Assembly (NCBI RefSeq): GCF_001758465.1
Contig: NZ_MJIC01000014.1
Coordinates: 403,986-467,985, forward strand
DNA length: 64,000 bases
Direction of reading: 5' to 3'
From: Marisediminitalea lipolytica
GTDB lineage: Bacteria > Pseudomonadota > Gammaproteobacteria > Enterobacterales > Alteromonadaceae
How positions within the stretch are numbered: the first letter of the stretch is position 1; each line of letters starts with the position of its first letter. Below the pieces are notes generated by a model. The model was not told the origin of the DNA. It ran no database searches and was given only the letters and a program-made list of their open reading frames with translations. This document shows positions 16,814-27,067 of the stretch, one piece after another. Made by a program: the position numbers and the translations under genes.

Positions 16814-18091
16814 ATGGATAAACGTACCTTTTTAAAAATCGCCTCAGCGGGCAGTCTGGGCTTGATGTTGGCTAAGGGCAGTCAGGCTACCAGTACGCAA
16901 ACGTCTGAGAACTCGCTTACATCGCTGGCTACAGACGTAAAACCCATCAGTGCCCAGGAGCGGCGGGAACGTATCGCCCGGGCGCAGCAGTTAATGACAA
17001 GCTATGATATTGACGCCATTGTGCTGGAACCCGGCGCTGCCATGGTGTATTTCACGGGGATTCAGTGGTGGCGAAGCGAGCGCTTAACCGCGGTGGTGAT
17101 CCCTCAGTCCGGGGAAATCGGTGTGGTTTGCCCGTTTTTTGAAGAACCCAGTATTCGTGAGTCTTTGGCAGTGGGCGAGGATGTCCGGGTGTGGCAGGAA
17201 CACGAAAGCCCCTTTGCGCTGGTTACCCAAATCCTGGCTGAACGTGGTATTAAAAAAGGCCGGGTTGGCTTTGAAAACTCGGTTCGCTTCTTTGTGTCCC
17301 ATGGCATTCTTGCAACGAACGCCGGATTAAATGCCGTTGCGGCCGAACCGGTGACCCGGGGTTGTCGAATAGTAAAATCGCACCACGAACTCACCTTAAT
17401 GCACAAGGCCAACGAGATCACGCTGGCCGCTTATGGTTATGCGTATAAGCGCCTGCAAAAAGGCCAGTCGCAGGCCGAAGTGAAAACCATGATGAATCAG
17501 GCGATGGTGGCCTTAGGCGGCAGTCAGCCCTGGAGTCTTGCCCTGTTTAATGAAGCCAGTGCTTATCCCCATGGTACCCGACAGCAGCAGGTCATTAATG
17601 ATGGTTCGGTAGTGCTGATGGACTGCGGCTGTTCGGTGCACGGTTATCAGTCTGATATCAGCCGGACTTTTGTTTTTGGTAAAGCGGATAAAAAACAGCA
17701 GCAGGTGTGGGAAACGGTGCGCAAGGGGCAGCAAATCGCTTTTGCTGCGGCGCAGGTGGGTGAGCCAGCTGGAAGCGTAGATGATGCCGTAAGGGCTTAT
17801 TATTCGTCGCTGGGCTACGGCCCTGATTATGTGCTGCCTGGTTTATCCCATCGCACCGGTCATGGCATTGGTATGGAAGGCCATGAGAGCGTTAATTTTG
17901 TGAAAGGCGAAACCACCAGGTTACAACCGGGCATGTGTTTTTCTGATGAACCCGGCATTTATATTCCCGGTGAGTTTGGTGTGAGGCTGGAGGATTGTTT
18001 GTATATTACCGACACTGGCCCGGCCTGGTTTACCTCTCCGCCGGAATCGCTGGCTGCGCCGCTGGGTAAACTGGTTCCTTTAGCGCTGTAG
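16814..18091 (+). CDS. Exported M24 family peptidase with Tat-like signal
   Basis: 425 residues from the ATG at 16814, one base after the previous stop. The N-terminus MDKRTFLKIASAGSLGLML resembles a twin-arginine signal with Lys-Arg in place of Arg-Arg. The creatinase-like N-terminal domain (about 45-190) precedes the catalytic domain: VVLMDCGCSVHGYQSDISRTF (Asp ligands, split by the strand), HRTGHGIGMEGHE (His), SDEPGIYIP and GVRLEDCLYI (Glu). The role is probably periplasmic Xaa-Pro peptide hydrolysis. An upstream in-frame ATG at 16760 lies inside the previous gene and is less likely. Confidence 0.87.
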   Translation: MDKRTFLKIASAGSLGLMLAKGSQATSTQTSENSLTSLATDVKPISAQERRERIARAQQLMTSYDIDAIVLEPGAAMVYFTGIQWWRSERLTAVVIPQSGEIGVVCPFFEEPSIRESLAVGEDVRVWQEHESPFALVTQILAERGIKKGRVGFENSVRFFVSHGILATNAGLNAVAAEPVTRGCRIVKSHHELTLMHKANEITLAAYGYAYKRLQKGQSQAEVKTMMNQAMVALGGSQPWSLALFNEASAYPHGTRQQQVINDGSVVLMDCGCSVHGYQSDISRTFVFGKADKKQQQVWETVRKGQQIAFAAAQVGEPAGSVDDAVRAYYSSLGYGPDYVLPGLSHRTGHGIGMEGHESVNFVKGETTRLQPGMCFSDEPGIYIPGEFGVRLEDCLYITDTGPAWFTSPPESLAAPLGKLVPLAL

Positions 18092-18098
18092 TAATTGC

Positions 18099-18126
18099 AC
18101 TCCCTGGCTACAGGCGGCCAGGGAGT
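18099..18126 (+). terminator. Convergent hairpin between M24 gene and peptide gene
   Basis: ACTCCCTGGC-TACAGGCG-GCCAGGGAGT forms a 10-bp stem between the two convergent stop codons. There is no long T-run on either side. Confidence 0.6.
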
Positions 18127-18135
18127 TGTAGTATA

Positions 18136-18300
18136 TTAACCCAGCATTTTTGGCTTAAACGGCAGGGTTATTTTGTCATCCAGAACAGGCTCCGGACATG
18201 GCAATGGCACCGGTGTTTGTTCGGGGGCAGCAATGCTTGAGCCGCCACAAATGTTTACCAGCAGGTTTTCGTTGAGCTTAGTGAGTGTGATGTCAGACAT
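18136..18300 (-). CDS. Small double-glycine-leader peptide (putative RiPP, bacteriocin or signal precursor)
   Basis: A 54-residue open frame with a strong ribosome binding site (CTGGAGAACATT before the ATG). Residues 1-20 look like a double-glycine leader: LTKLNENLL then VNICGG, matching the L..L...(L/I)..I.GG pattern cut by C39 peptidase-ABC exporters. The 34-residue remainder is small, proline-rich (TPVPLPCPEPV) with one cysteine and a basic, hydrophobic C-terminus (LPFKPKMLG). No C39 transporter or modification enzyme is visible within the window. It lies 96 bp behind the hybrid kinase gene on the same strand. It could be a chance open frame, but start signal, leader pattern and composition agree. 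Confidence 0.6.
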   Translation of the reverse strand: MSDITLTKLNENLLVNICGGSSIAAPEQTPVPLPCPEPVLDDKITLPFKPKMLG

Positions 18301-18364
18301 AATGTTCTCCAGAAGTAAGGTTAAACTGCCTGATTATCTTACGACTGATTAACACTCATGAAAG

Positions 18365-18392
18365 CTGGCTGTTGGGTCTGAGAACAGCCAGT
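18365..18392 (-). terminator. Hairpin after hybrid kinase gene
   Basis: CTGGCTGTT...AACAGCCAG is a 9-bp stem just beyond the kinase stop codon on the minus strand. The following bases lack a long T-run, so termination is possible but not certain; read-through into the peptide gene cannot be excluded. Confidence 0.5.
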
Positions 18393-18396
18393 TTAA

Positions 18397-21201
18397 TTAA
18401 ATCGAGTAGTCTGGCTGTAAAATCGAGTAGATTGCAGCCAGCAAGGTTTTCTTTTGAATCGGCTTGGATAAGTACGCATTCATCCCCGCTTGTAAACATT
18501 CCTGCTGATCCTGCTTTGTTGCATTTGCCGTGCAGGCGACAATAGGAACGTGTTTTTTATCTTCGCCGGCAAGGCCCTTGCGAATCGCAAAGGTGGCGGC
18601 AAACCCATCCATTACCGGCATCCGGCAATCCATCAGAATAAGCGATATATCGTTATTATGTTTAAGCAGTTCCACAGCCTGCATGCCGTCTTCTGCTTCG
18701 ATTACCGTAAATCCGGCATCCTGGAGCATACAAAGGGCGACTTCACGATTGATAGCGTTATCTTCGGCCAGCAGGATTCGGCCTTCCTTTGCGACCGCGG
18801 CAAAATCAATCTCTGGCATCTCTACGGCCGTTGGTTCTTCAAGTACCCCGGCACTACCAAATACCTGCAGCAATTCGCGGCGTAACAGCGGTTTGTTGAG
18901 TATTTTGTAGGTATCGACATCGTTGTTGGCAAACTGAGTTTCGGGGAGTTCGCCAAACAAAACGCGGTTAGTGGGAAGCTGTGCCGCAATGGCGGCATTG
19001 CTGGCATCGCTCAGCATTAACGACAAGGCCGGATACAAGGCTTTATCTAAGATAAACCAGTCCATATTGGGTGGCATTTTTGTGCACAGCTCGGCCAATT
19101 CGTCGAGGGTTTCCAGCAGCACAAAACGAACCTTCCAGGCGGCTAGTTGTTTGCACAAAACACTTGCCTGAGCGTGCTTGGGACTCAGGATCAAAACACC
19201 GCCAACCTTGGGCGTGGGCATGGCTCTTACCGGTGTTGACAGCATTACCGTTGCGGTAAAAGTACTTCCAGCATTAAGCTCACTCGTAACGGTGATTTTG
19301 CCTTTCATCAGTTCGGTTAAACGCTGCACAATGGATAATCCCAGGCCAGTGCCGCCGTAACGTCGGGTGGTCGATGTATCAGCCTGAGTAAACGGGTTAA
19401 ACAAGGCTTGCTGCTGCGCCGGGCTCATGCCAATGCCGGTATCGGAAACCGCGATCTCGAGCATTACCTCATCGTTATCGAGAGACAGAGCGCGAATGCT
19501 CAGGCAGACGTTGCCTTCGCTGGTAAATTTAATCGCATTGGATAAGAGGTTCGTCAGTATTTGTCCAAGCCGGGTCTCATCCCCGGTGAGATACACAAAA
19601 GGCAGTCCGCTGAGGTCGATCTGTAATTCGATGGGCTTATTATTAAGGCTTGGCAGTACTTCCTGAACAATTCGGTAAACCAATGTATCGACATAAACAT
19701 TGCTGGATTCGAGCTCCAGCTTTTGCGCTTCGATTTTAGAAAAATCCAGAATGTCATTCAGAATTGCCAGTAAAGCGCGCGCACTGTTACTGGCAAGTTC
19801 GAGGTACTGTTGCTGCTTTGGGTTAGTTGTATTGTTTGATGCCAGTTGCAACATGCCCATAATGCCATTCATTGGGGTTCTGATTTCGTGGCTCATGGTT
19901 GCCAGAAATTCGCTTTTTGCCTGGTTGGCTTTTTCGGCCTCATTTTTAGCTATTTGCATAGCCAGCTCGCTGGCTTTCAGGGGGGTTATATCGGTAGCAA
20001 CGCCTAAGATAAATGATTGCCCGTGAATATCCTCGAAGCGAATTTTCTTAGTCCACAGCGTACGGATTTCACCATTGGGGAACTGGATTTGTTCTTCGTT
20101 TTCACTTTTCCCTGCGGCAAAGGCCAGAATGTCCTGCCGTAAAAAAGCACTGGCATCTTCCTTACTGTAATCTTCCAGCGTAGTTGAGCCAATAATGCTG
20201 TCACGCTGTTCTGGTGGATATAGCGAAATAAACTTGTGATTGGCGGTGACGATGCGGTAATCCGTGTCCTTTACAAATAAATACACCGGCAGATGATCAA
20301 ACATGAGCTGCTGGAACTCGGCTTTTTCCGCCAGCGCCAGTTCGAATTTTTTCTTATCATTCACATCGGTATGCGTACCGGCCATAAATGCAGGTTTACC
20401 GTTGGCATCCCAGTCGATGACTTTACCGCGATCGTGGATCCAGACCCAGTCGCCATTTTTGTGCCGCATGCGGCATTCACAGTCGTAGTACTCAGTCTGG
20501 CCAGCAAAACAGGCCTGCAACAGTTTTTCGGAGCGTTCGCGGTCGTCGGGATGAACCATTCGGTACCAGGTTTCAATGCTTAGTGGTTCGAGTTCTTCCA
20601 GGGTGTAACCAATTAAGTTCGCCCAGCGTTCGTTAAACTGGACTTTGCCGGTGGGAATCTCCCATTCCCAGGTGCCTGCTCGGGTGGCATCTAAAATAAA
20701 TCGTAGTCGTTTTTTCTTTTGCAGTCTGGCTTCTGTTACACGCTGACGGGTGATGTGTTCGCATAGGGTTATCAGCAGCGCGGCATAATGGCGAAGTTGC
20801 TCAAACATATGCGGCGATATTGGCGAACCCGGCGCCAGTACAACACATAAGCTTAATTGCAGGTTCAGGCCTTCGCTGTACTGGCTGATAACAGCAAGTT
20901 CACCTGCGCCTGTTAATTCAAAGTCAAGAATACCCGAGGGGCATTGCCATTGTTCTTCTGCGCGAAATTGCGGAAGTAAGGATTCGATAAGTTCGTCACT
21001 AAGCTGACTATCGGCAACAGGATAGAGGTGATTCCAAAGAATACGGTTATGGCACACTAAAAAAGCGTTGTCTGTGTTGAGGTGATCGGACAGCAAAGTA
21101 AACACCGGATTTAGCTGCGCCGCTTCCTCCTGGGTAATGGCTTTGGTGAGTAACGAATAATCTTCATTATCCAACACGCTGTCGATAGGTGTACTTAGCA
21201 T
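18397..21201 (-). CDS. PAS-domain hybrid sensor histidine kinase with C-terminal receiver
   Basis: 934 residues from an ATG at 21201 that follows AGGACATT; an in-frame upstream ATG at 21258 would add 19 residues. Order: unassigned N-terminal sensor region (about 1-170), PAS/PAC (about 180-300, [18 protein letters not shown]), second PAS (about 310-430), HisKA with [16 protein letters not shown] (phospho-His, about 460), HATPase with NLLSNAIKF and [10 protein letters not shown], a degenerate receiver-like stretch, and a canonical receiver ([29 protein letters not shown]). No membrane segment, so a cytosolic sensor. It lies downstream of the LysR gene by 69 bp. Confidence 0.92.
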   Translation of the reverse strand: MLSTPIDSVLDNEDYSLLTKAITQEEAAQLNPVFTLLSDHLNTDNAFLVCHNRILWNHLYPVADSQLSDELIESLLPQFRAEEQWQCPSGILDFELTGAGELAVISQYSEGLNLQLSLCVVLAPGSPISPHMFEQLRHYAALLITLCEHITRQRVTEARLQKKKRLRFILDATRAGTWEWEIPTGKVQFNERWANLIGYTLEELEPLSIETWYRMVHPDDRERSEKLLQACFAGQTEYYDCECRMRHKNGDWVWIHDRGKVIDWDANGKPAFMAGTHTDVNDKKKFELALAEKAEFQQLMFDHLPVYLFVKDTDYRIVTANHKFISLYPPEQRDSIIGSTTLEDYSKEDASAFLRQDILAFAAGKSENEEQIQFPNGEIRTLWTKKIRFEDIHGQSFILGVATDITPLKASELAMQIAKNEAEKANQAKSEFLATMSHEIRTPMNGIMGMLQLASNNTTNPKQQQYLELASNSARALLAILNDILDFSKIEAQKLELESSNVYVDTLVYRIVQEVLPSLNNKPIELQIDLSGLPFVYLTGDETRLGQILTNLLSNAIKFTSEGNVCLSIRALSLDNDEVMLEIAVSDTGIGMSPAQQQALFNPFTQADTSTTRRYGGTGLGLSIVQRLTELMKGKITVTSELNAGSTFTATVMLSTPVRAMPTPKVGGVLILSPKHAQASVLCKQLAAWKVRFVLLETLDELAELCTKMPPNMDWFILDKALYPALSLMLSDASNAAIAAQLPTNRVLFGELPETQFANNDVDTYKILNKPLLRRELLQVFGSAGVLEEPTAVEMPEIDFAAVAKEGRILLAEDNAINREVALCMLQDAGFTVIEAEDGMQAVELLKHNNDISLILMDCRMPVMDGFAATFAIRKGLAGEDKKHVPIVACTANATKQDQQECLQAGMNAYLSKPIQKKTLLAAIYSILQPDYSI

Positions 21202-21270
21202 AATGTCCTGGCGATCTGGTTTTTCGAAAAGTATAGTCGAAACAAACCAACCCCCCAATTATGTAAGTGA

Positions 21271-22125
21271 TTATCGTTCCCGTAATCGACGTGTTATAAA
21301 ATCTGCCAGGGTGCGGCTTACCACGGGATGCTGGGTAGATTGCATAAACAAACAGACGTTTATCCCGCCAAGCGGTGGCAGATTAGGATGCCGTAATACC
21401 GTTAAATTGGCTGGCAAACTTGAACGTGCCAGTGCAGTAATACCAAGCCCCTGTTGTATAGCGGCTACCAGCCCCGATAAGTCAGCATTGGTATAGCTGA
21501 TTTTCCAGGCTTTGGTTTGTTGCTTTAAGTGGTTTATTACCCGGCTGCGGTAAATGCAGCCATCGGGGGCCAGCACCAGAGCGATGCTCTGGTTGGTCAG
21601 CGGATGAGCAGGGTCGCCCACCCACACCACTTCGTCTTCCAGTACGACGTCGCCATCGGTGTCCTGTTCCGGATTCACCAACGCCAGGATCATGTCGAAG
21701 TCGCTGCGCCGTGACGGGTGGAGCAGTTCGCGGCTCAGGGCTGAGGTCACCTCCAGCGAGACATCCGGATAACGCTTGGAAAACTCGCCAATAAGACCGG
21801 GGAGCAGGGTAGAGGCGAATTCGTTGGGGATCCCTAAACGCAGCCGACCACGCAGGGGCGTAGGGTCGAGGCTCCTGAAAATACTGTCGTTGAGTTCAAG
21901 TATTTCCTTGGCTTTGGGATAAAGCCAGTTGCCGTCGGAACTCGGCAAATGGCGCTGACCGGATTTGGTGAATAATTTTTTACCCAGTTGTTCTTCCAGT
22001 TTTTTTATCTGCAGGCTGATGGCTGGCTGCGAGCGCCCAAGCCATTCCCCGGCTTTCGCATAGCCGCCTTGTTCTATTACACCCACGAAAGTGCGCAGGT
22101 TATCCAGCGAGAGTTGCTTCATCAT
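21271..22125 (-). CDS. LysR family transcriptional regulator
   Basis: A 284-residue regulator with an N-terminal winged helix (LDNLRTFVGVIEQGGYAKAGEWL, then RSQPAISLQIKKLEEQLG) and a periplasmic-binding-protein-like effector domain (about 90-280, LRLGIPNEFASTLLPGL). It is divergent from gcvT, so control of the glycine cleavage genes is possible, though similarity to GcvA was not evident. The start may be either Met 1 or Met 2 (22125 or 22122). The hybrid kinase follows on the same strand. Confidence 0.9.
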   Translation of the reverse strand: MMKQLSLDNLRTFVGVIEQGGYAKAGEWLGRSQPAISLQIKKLEEQLGKKLFTKSGQRHLPSSDGNWLYPKAKEILELNDSIFRSLDPTPLRGRLRLGIPNEFASTLLPGLIGEFSKRYPDVSLEVTSALSRELLHPSRRSDFDMILALVNPEQDTDGDVVLEDEVVWVGDPAHPLTNQSIALVLAPDGCIYRSRVINHLKQQTKAWKISYTNADLSGLVAAIQQGLGITALARSSLPANLTVLRHPNLPPLGGINVCLFMQSTQHPVVSRTLADFITRRLRER

Positions 22126-22196
22126 AAAGATTAGGAATTCTGATATTCAAGCTTGTGTATATAAGTATTTTAAATGTATTGATAAGAATTTCCAAT

Positions 22197-22225
22197 TTGT
22201 TGTGCTTGCGCCCCCTCCTTATACT
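22197..22225 (+). promoter_or_regulatory. Predicted sigma-70 promoter of gcvTHP
   Basis: TTGTTG (-35, 22197-22202), 17-base spacer, TATACT (-10, 22220-22225), 35 bases before the gcvT start. The intergenic region also contains A/T-rich imperfect palindromes suitable for the divergent LysR regulator. No glycine riboswitch fold fits in this short leader. Confidence 0.55.
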
Positions 22226-22259
22226 TTAACTATCGAATTAACTTTAAGAGTTCGCCACT

Positions 22260-23354
22260 ATGAGCAGCGCAACAACCCAACGCACCGCGTTATACAACAA
22301 ACACCTGGAATCAGGTGCCAAAATGGTCGATTTTCATGGCTGGGATATGCCCCTTCACTATGGTTCACAGATTGAAGAGCATCATGTTGTACGTCAGGCT
22401 GCGGGTATGTTTGATGTGTCACACATGACTATCGTGGATGTTACTGGTGTTCAGGCAAAAGACTATCTGCGTCACTTGCTGGCAAACGATGTTGAAAAGT
22501 TAAAAGAAAAAGGCAAAGCGCTGTACAGCGGTATGCTGAATGAAGAAGGCGGCGTGGTAGACGATTTGATCGTGTATTACTTTGACGCGACCAACTACCG
22601 CATGGTGGTTAACTCAGCGACCCGCGAAAAAGACATGAACTGGTTACTGAAGCAAACCGAAGGGTTTGCCGTAACCATTACCGAACGCCCTGAATTTGCC
22701 ATGATTGCGGTGCAGGGCCCGGAAGCTAAAGCCAAAGCGGCAGAAGTATTCTCAACCGCGCAAAACGAAGCGGTAGCCGGCATGAAGCCGTTTTACGGTG
22801 TACAGGCCGAAGACCTGTTTATTGCTACCACGGGTTACACCGGTGAAGCCGGTTACGAGATTATGGTGCCGGAAGATAAAGCGCCGGAGTTGTGGCAGAG
22901 CCTGCTGAACGCCGGGGTTAAACCTTGTGGCCTGGGCGCGCGTGACACCCTGCGTTTAGAAGCTGGCATGAACCTGTACGGCCAGGATATGGATGAAACC
23001 ATCACGCCGCTTGAGGCCAACATGGGCTGGACCATCACCTGGGAGCCTGCCGAGCGTAACTTTGTGGGACGCGCAGCGCTTGAAACCAAACGCGAGCAGG
23101 GCACCCAAAAACTGGTTGGCCTGGTAATGAAAGAAAAAGGCGTGCTGCGTGCAGGCCTTAATGTAAAAACCGAAGAAGGCGAGGCTGGTATTATCACTTC
23201 TGGCACCTTCTCTCCAACTCTTGGACATGCTGTCGCCATGGCGCGTATCCCTGCGACAAATGGCACCACAGTAGAAGTGGAAATGCGTAAAAAGTGGGTT
23301 AAAGTAGAAGTGGTTAAGCCCAGTTTTGTCCGCAATGGAAAAAGTGTTTTATAA
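22260..23354 (+). CDS. gcvT: Aminomethyltransferase, glycine cleavage T-protein
   Basis: A 364-residue enzyme transferring the aminomethyl carbon from the H-protein lipoyl arm to tetrahydrofolate, releasing ammonia. [20 protein letters not shown] (residues 22-41) is diagnostic; [13 protein letters not shown] and [20 protein letters not shown] are the folate-domain motifs, and the C-terminal barrel (about 280-364) is present. First gene of gcvTHP, with 26 bp to gcvH. Confidence 0.96.
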   Translation: MSSATTQRTALYNKHLESGAKMVDFHGWDMPLHYGSQIEEHHVVRQAAGMFDVSHMTIVDVTGVQAKDYLRHLLANDVEKLKEKGKALYSGMLNEEGGVVDDLIVYYFDATNYRMVVNSATREKDMNWLLKQTEGFAVTITERPEFAMIAVQGPEAKAKAAEVFSTAQNEAVAGMKPFYGVQAEDLFIATTGYTGEAGYEIMVPEDKAPELWQSLLNAGVKPCGLGARDTLRLEAGMNLYGQDMDETITPLEANMGWTITWEPAERNFVGRAALETKREQGTQKLVGLVMKEKGVLRAGLNVKTEEGEAGIITSGTFSPTLGHAVAMARIPATNGTTVEVEMRKKWVKVEVVKPSFVRNGKSVL

Positions 23355-23380
23355 CAATTTAACGAAGAGCAGGAATACAC

Positions 23381-23773
23381 ATGAGTACTATCCCAAATGA
23401 TTTACGCTACGCAACGTCTCACGAGTGGGTTCGCCCGGAAGGCGATGGTGTTTATACCGTAGGTATTACTGAGCACGCGCAGGATTTATTAGGCGATATG
23501 GTATTTGTTGATTTACCGGACGTAGGCGATCAGGTTAATGCAGGCGACGACGTTGCTGTGGCTGAATCTGTTAAAGCGGCATCAGACGTTTACACGCCAA
23601 TCACTGGTGAAGTAGTGGGCATTAACGAAGATCTGGAAGACTCGCCGGAACTGGTTAACTCAGACCCATACGGCGATGGCTGGTTATTTAAGATTAAGGC
23701 TGACGACGAAGCTGAAATCGCAGAGCTGCTTGATGCAGAAGGCTACGCAGCCAGCATCGAAGACGACGAATAA
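23381..23773 (+). CDS. gcvH: Glycine cleavage system H-protein
   Basis: A 130-residue lipoyl carrier that shuttles the aminomethyl intermediate between P-, T- and L-proteins. The [22 protein letters not shown]-terminal block is characteristic, and the lipoylated lysine lies in [15 protein letters not shown] (Lys about 65). The C-terminus is very acidic. The ribosome binding site is AGGA before the ATG. L-protein is not encoded here and is normally shared with 2-oxoacid dehydrogenases. Confidence 0.96.
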   Translation: MSTIPNDLRYATSHEWVRPEGDGVYTVGITEHAQDLLGDMVFVDLPDVGDQVNAGDDVAVAESVKAASDVYTPITGEVVGINEDLEDSPELVNSDPYGDGWLFKIKADDEAEIAELLDAEGYAASIEDDE

Positions 23774-23859
23774 GGTCGCTCTGAACACATTATACAAAGG
23801 GGCGGTATTAAGCCCCTTTATTAATTTACTCTCTAATCCATTGAGATGCTTAACAAATT

Positions 23860-26757
23860 ATGTCAAACGCTTCAATTTCACTGGCTCAGTTAGAGCAAAA
23901 AAATGACTTCATCGGCCGTCATATCGGACCCAGCGAAGACGAAATTCAGCAAATGCTGGAAAAAGTGGGCGCCAGCTCTTTAGACGACCTGATTAATCAG
24001 ACTGTACCTAACAGTATTTGTCTGGATAAACCCATTGAAGTTGGCGAAGGTGCCACCGAAGTTGAAGCACTGGCAGCCCTTAAAGCCACTGCCGCCAAGA
24101 ATAAAATTAACCGCTCGTTTATTGGCATGGGTTACTACGATACCCACGTACCTAACGTAATTTTGCGTAACGTGCTGGAAAATCCGGGTTGGTACACGGC
24201 TTATACCCCGTATCAGCCAGAAATTGCCCAGGGTCGTTTAGAAGCAATCCTGAACTTCCAGCAGTTAACTATCGATTTAACCGGCTTAGAGCTGGCCTCA
24301 GCGTCCTTGCTTGACGAAGGTACTGCAGCCGCCGAAGCCATGGCGCTGGCCAAGCGTGTATCGAAAAATAAAAAAGCTAACCTGTTCTTTGTTGCCGATG
24401 ACGTTCACCCGCAAACCCTGGACGTGGTAGAAACCCGCGCTGAGATGTTTGGTTTTGGCATTATCACCGGCCCGGCTGAACAAGCCGCCGATCACGAAGT
24501 ATTTGGTGCGTTACTGCAATATCCGGGTACCACCGGTGAAGTAAAAGATTTAACCGACATTATTGCCGCCGTACAGGCTAAAAAAGGCATTGTGGCCGTT
24601 GCCGCTGACTTAATGAGCCTGGCGCTGCTTAAATCGCCGGGTGAACTAGGCGCGGATGTAGCGCTGGGTAGTGCTCAGCGTTTTGGTGTACCCATGGGAT
24701 ACGGTGGTCCGCACGCCGCGTTCTTTGCCACCCGTGATGCCTATAAGCGTTCGTTGCCTGGCCGTATTATCGGCGTGAGTAAAGACACGCGCGGCCGTCA
24801 GGCACTGCGTATGGCACTGCAAACCCGCGAGCAACATATCCGCCGCGAAAAAGCGAACTCTAACATTTGTACTGCGCAGGTATTGCTGGCAAACATGGCC
24901 TCGTTCTACGCGGTATATCACGGCCCTGAAGGGCTTAAAACCATCGCCAGCCGCATTCACCGTTTTGCCGACATTCTGGCAACGGGCTTAACCCAAAAAG
25001 GATTAGCCCTTAAGCACAGCACCTATTTTGATACCCTGACCGTGCTGGTGGATGATAAAGCCGCGGTAATCGAAAAAGCCTTAGGACTTGGTCTTAACCT
25101 GCGTGCGGATCTGGAAGGCGCAGTGGGTATTGCACTGGATGAAACCACCACTCGTAGCGATATCTTAAACCTGTTAAATGTGCTGTTGGGTGATGACCAC
25201 GGTTTAACCATTGATGCTCTCGATGCCGAAGTTACTACGCAGGGCAGCCAGTCAATCCCGGCTGACTTAGTGCGTACCAGCGAGTACCTGACTCACGAAG
25301 TGTTTAACAGCTACCACTCAGAAACCGAGATGCTGCGTTACATTAAGAGCCTGGAAGATAAAGACTTAGCGCTTAATCATTCGATGATTTCATTGGGCTC
25401 GTGCACCATGAAGCTTAATGCAACCGCGGAGATGATCCCGGTAACCTGGCCGGAATTTGGCCAGTTACACCCGTTTGCACCGATTGATCAGGCGGCAGGT
25501 TATCAGGAAATGATTAGCGAGCTTAGCGACTGGCTAATCAATATTACCGGTTACGATGCCCTCTCTATGCAGCCAAACTCTGGTGCGCAGGGTGAATACG
25601 CTGGCCTGCTGGCCATTCAGCGTTACCACGAAAGCCGTGGTGAAGGGCACCGTAATGTGTGTCTGATCCCAAGCTCTGCTCACGGCACTAACCCGGCTTC
25701 AGCGCAAATGGTAAGCCTGAAAGTGGTAGTGGTAGCCTGTGACAAAAACGGTAACGTAGACCTGGCTGATCTTCGCGCTAAAGCCGAAGAGGTGGGTGAT
25801 AACCTGTCTTGTGCCATGATTACGTATCCGTCTACTCACGGCGTATACGAAGAAACCGTACGAGAAATCTGCGATATCGTGCATCAGCACGGTGGTCAGG
25901 TGTATATGGACGGTGCCAACATGAACGCACAGGTAGGTATTACAGCACCTGGTTATATTGGCTCAGATGTATCGCATTTAAACCTGCACAAAACGTTCTG
26001 TATTCCGCACGGTGGCGGCGGCCCGGGTATGGGCCCGATTGGCGTAAAAGCACACTTAGCGCCATTCCTGTCTAACCACAGTGTGGTAAGCATCGAAGGT
26101 GCTGGTAAAGATTGTGGTGCGGTTTCGGCAGCACCATGGGGCAGCGCCTCAATTCTGCCAATCAGCTACATGTACATCAAAATGATGGGCAGTGCCGGAT
26201 TGCGTAAAGCCACCGAAGTGGCCATTCTGAACGCTAACTATGTGGCTCGTTCACTGGAAGGTCATTATCCGGTACTGTACAAAGGCCGTAACGGCCACGT
26301 AGCGCACGAATGTATTATCGATTTGCGCCCGCTGAAAGAAGCTTCAGGTGTAACTGAGCTGGATATCGCCAAGCGCTTAAATGACTACGGTTTCCACGCG
26401 CCAACCATGAGCTTCCCGGTAGCCGGTACGCTGATGATTGAGCCGACTGAATCTGAGTCTAAGTTTGAGCTGGACCGCTTTATCGAAGCCATGGTGCATA
26501 TTCGTGAAGAGATCGCCAAAGTAGAAAGCGGCGAGTGGGATGCTATCGACAACCCACTGCACAACGCGCCGCACACCCTGGCTGATATCTGCGATAACGA
26601 CTGGAACCGCAGCTATGACCGCACTACCGCGGCATACCCGGTACCCACCGTTGCCCGTAATAAGTTCTGGCCAAGCGTAAACCGTATCGACGACGTATAC
26701 GGCGACCGTAACCTGATGTGTAGCTGCCCGCCACTGGATAGTTATATTGAAGAGTAA
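23860..26757 (+). CDS. gcvP: Glycine dehydrogenase (decarboxylating), P-protein
   Basis: A 965-residue PLP enzyme that decarboxylates glycine and passes the aminomethyl group to GcvH. It is the fused form, both halves in one chain: [13 protein letters not shown] at the start, [11 protein letters not shown] in the second half, and the PLP lysine in [17 protein letters not shown] (about residue 710). Length matches gammaproteobacterial P-proteins. It is separated from gcvH by 86 bp and followed by a strong terminator, closing the operon. Confidence 0.97.
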   Translation: MSNASISLAQLEQKNDFIGRHIGPSEDEIQQMLEKVGASSLDDLINQTVPNSICLDKPIEVGEGATEVEALAALKATAAKNKINRSFIGMGYYDTHVPNVILRNVLENPGWYTAYTPYQPEIAQGRLEAILNFQQLTIDLTGLELASASLLDEGTAAAEAMALAKRVSKNKKANLFFVADDVHPQTLDVVETRAEMFGFGIITGPAEQAADHEVFGALLQYPGTTGEVKDLTDIIAAVQAKKGIVAVAADLMSLALLKSPGELGADVALGSAQRFGVPMGYGGPHAAFFATRDAYKRSLPGRIIGVSKDTRGRQALRMALQTREQHIRREKANSNICTAQVLLANMASFYAVYHGPEGLKTIASRIHRFADILATGLTQKGLALKHSTYFDTLTVLVDDKAAVIEKALGLGLNLRADLEGAVGIALDETTTRSDILNLLNVLLGDDHGLTIDALDAEVTTQGSQSIPADLVRTSEYLTHEVFNSYHSETEMLRYIKSLEDKDLALNHSMISLGSCTMKLNATAEMIPVTWPEFGQLHPFAPIDQAAGYQEMISELSDWLINITGYDALSMQPNSGAQGEYAGLLAIQRYHESRGEGHRNVCLIPSSAHGTNPASAQMVSLKVVVVACDKNGNVDLADLRAKAEEVGDNLSCAMITYPSTHGVYEETVREICDIVHQHGGQVYMDGANMNAQVGITAPGYIGSDVSHLNLHKTFCIPHGGGGPGMGPIGVKAHLAPFLSNHSVVSIEGAGKDCGAVSAAPWGSASILPISYMYIKMMGSAGLRKATEVAILNANYVARSLEGHYPVLYKGRNGHVAHECIIDLRPLKEASGVTELDIAKRLNDYGFHAPTMSFPVAGTLMIEPTESESKFELDRFIEAMVHIREEIAKVESGEWDAIDNPLHNAPHTLADICDNDWNRSYDRTTAAYPVPTVARNKFWPSVNRIDDVYGDRNLMCSCPPLDSYIEE

Positions 26758-26811
26758 GGCTTATTGTCAGTTTCGAATTAAGTTTGTGACTGATACTTGC
26801 TGATTATTAAT

Positions 26812-26840
26812 GGCGAACCTTTTAAAGGTTCGCTTTTTTT
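26812..26840 (+). terminator. Intrinsic terminator of gcvTHP
   Basis: GCGAACCTTT-TAAAGGTTCGC followed by TTTTTTT, 54 bases after the gcvP stop. Confidence 0.9.
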
Positions 26841-27067
26841 ATGCCCGGCACTGGGTAAGCTTCTGAAGTTAGTGACATCGACAGCCAGAGGTTTACAGAC
26901 TCTCGCTCCTATTAGCATACGTTTTACCTAGCAATATTTGCAGATGGAGCAGGCGATGATTTATTAATACTTGTAAATATCAAGTAATTCCCTCCGGTGA
27001 TTGTTCAAATCATCAGCAACATGTATAAATTAATATGACAGCTCTCAACATATCCTTAAGGTTTTTC

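Noticed and set aside
22126..22259. Glycine riboswitch upstream of gcvT
   Set aside because: The 134-bp divergent region is too short for the usual tandem aptamer plus promoter and lacks its conserved GGAGAG-type core; the predicted -10 is only 35 bases from the start codon.
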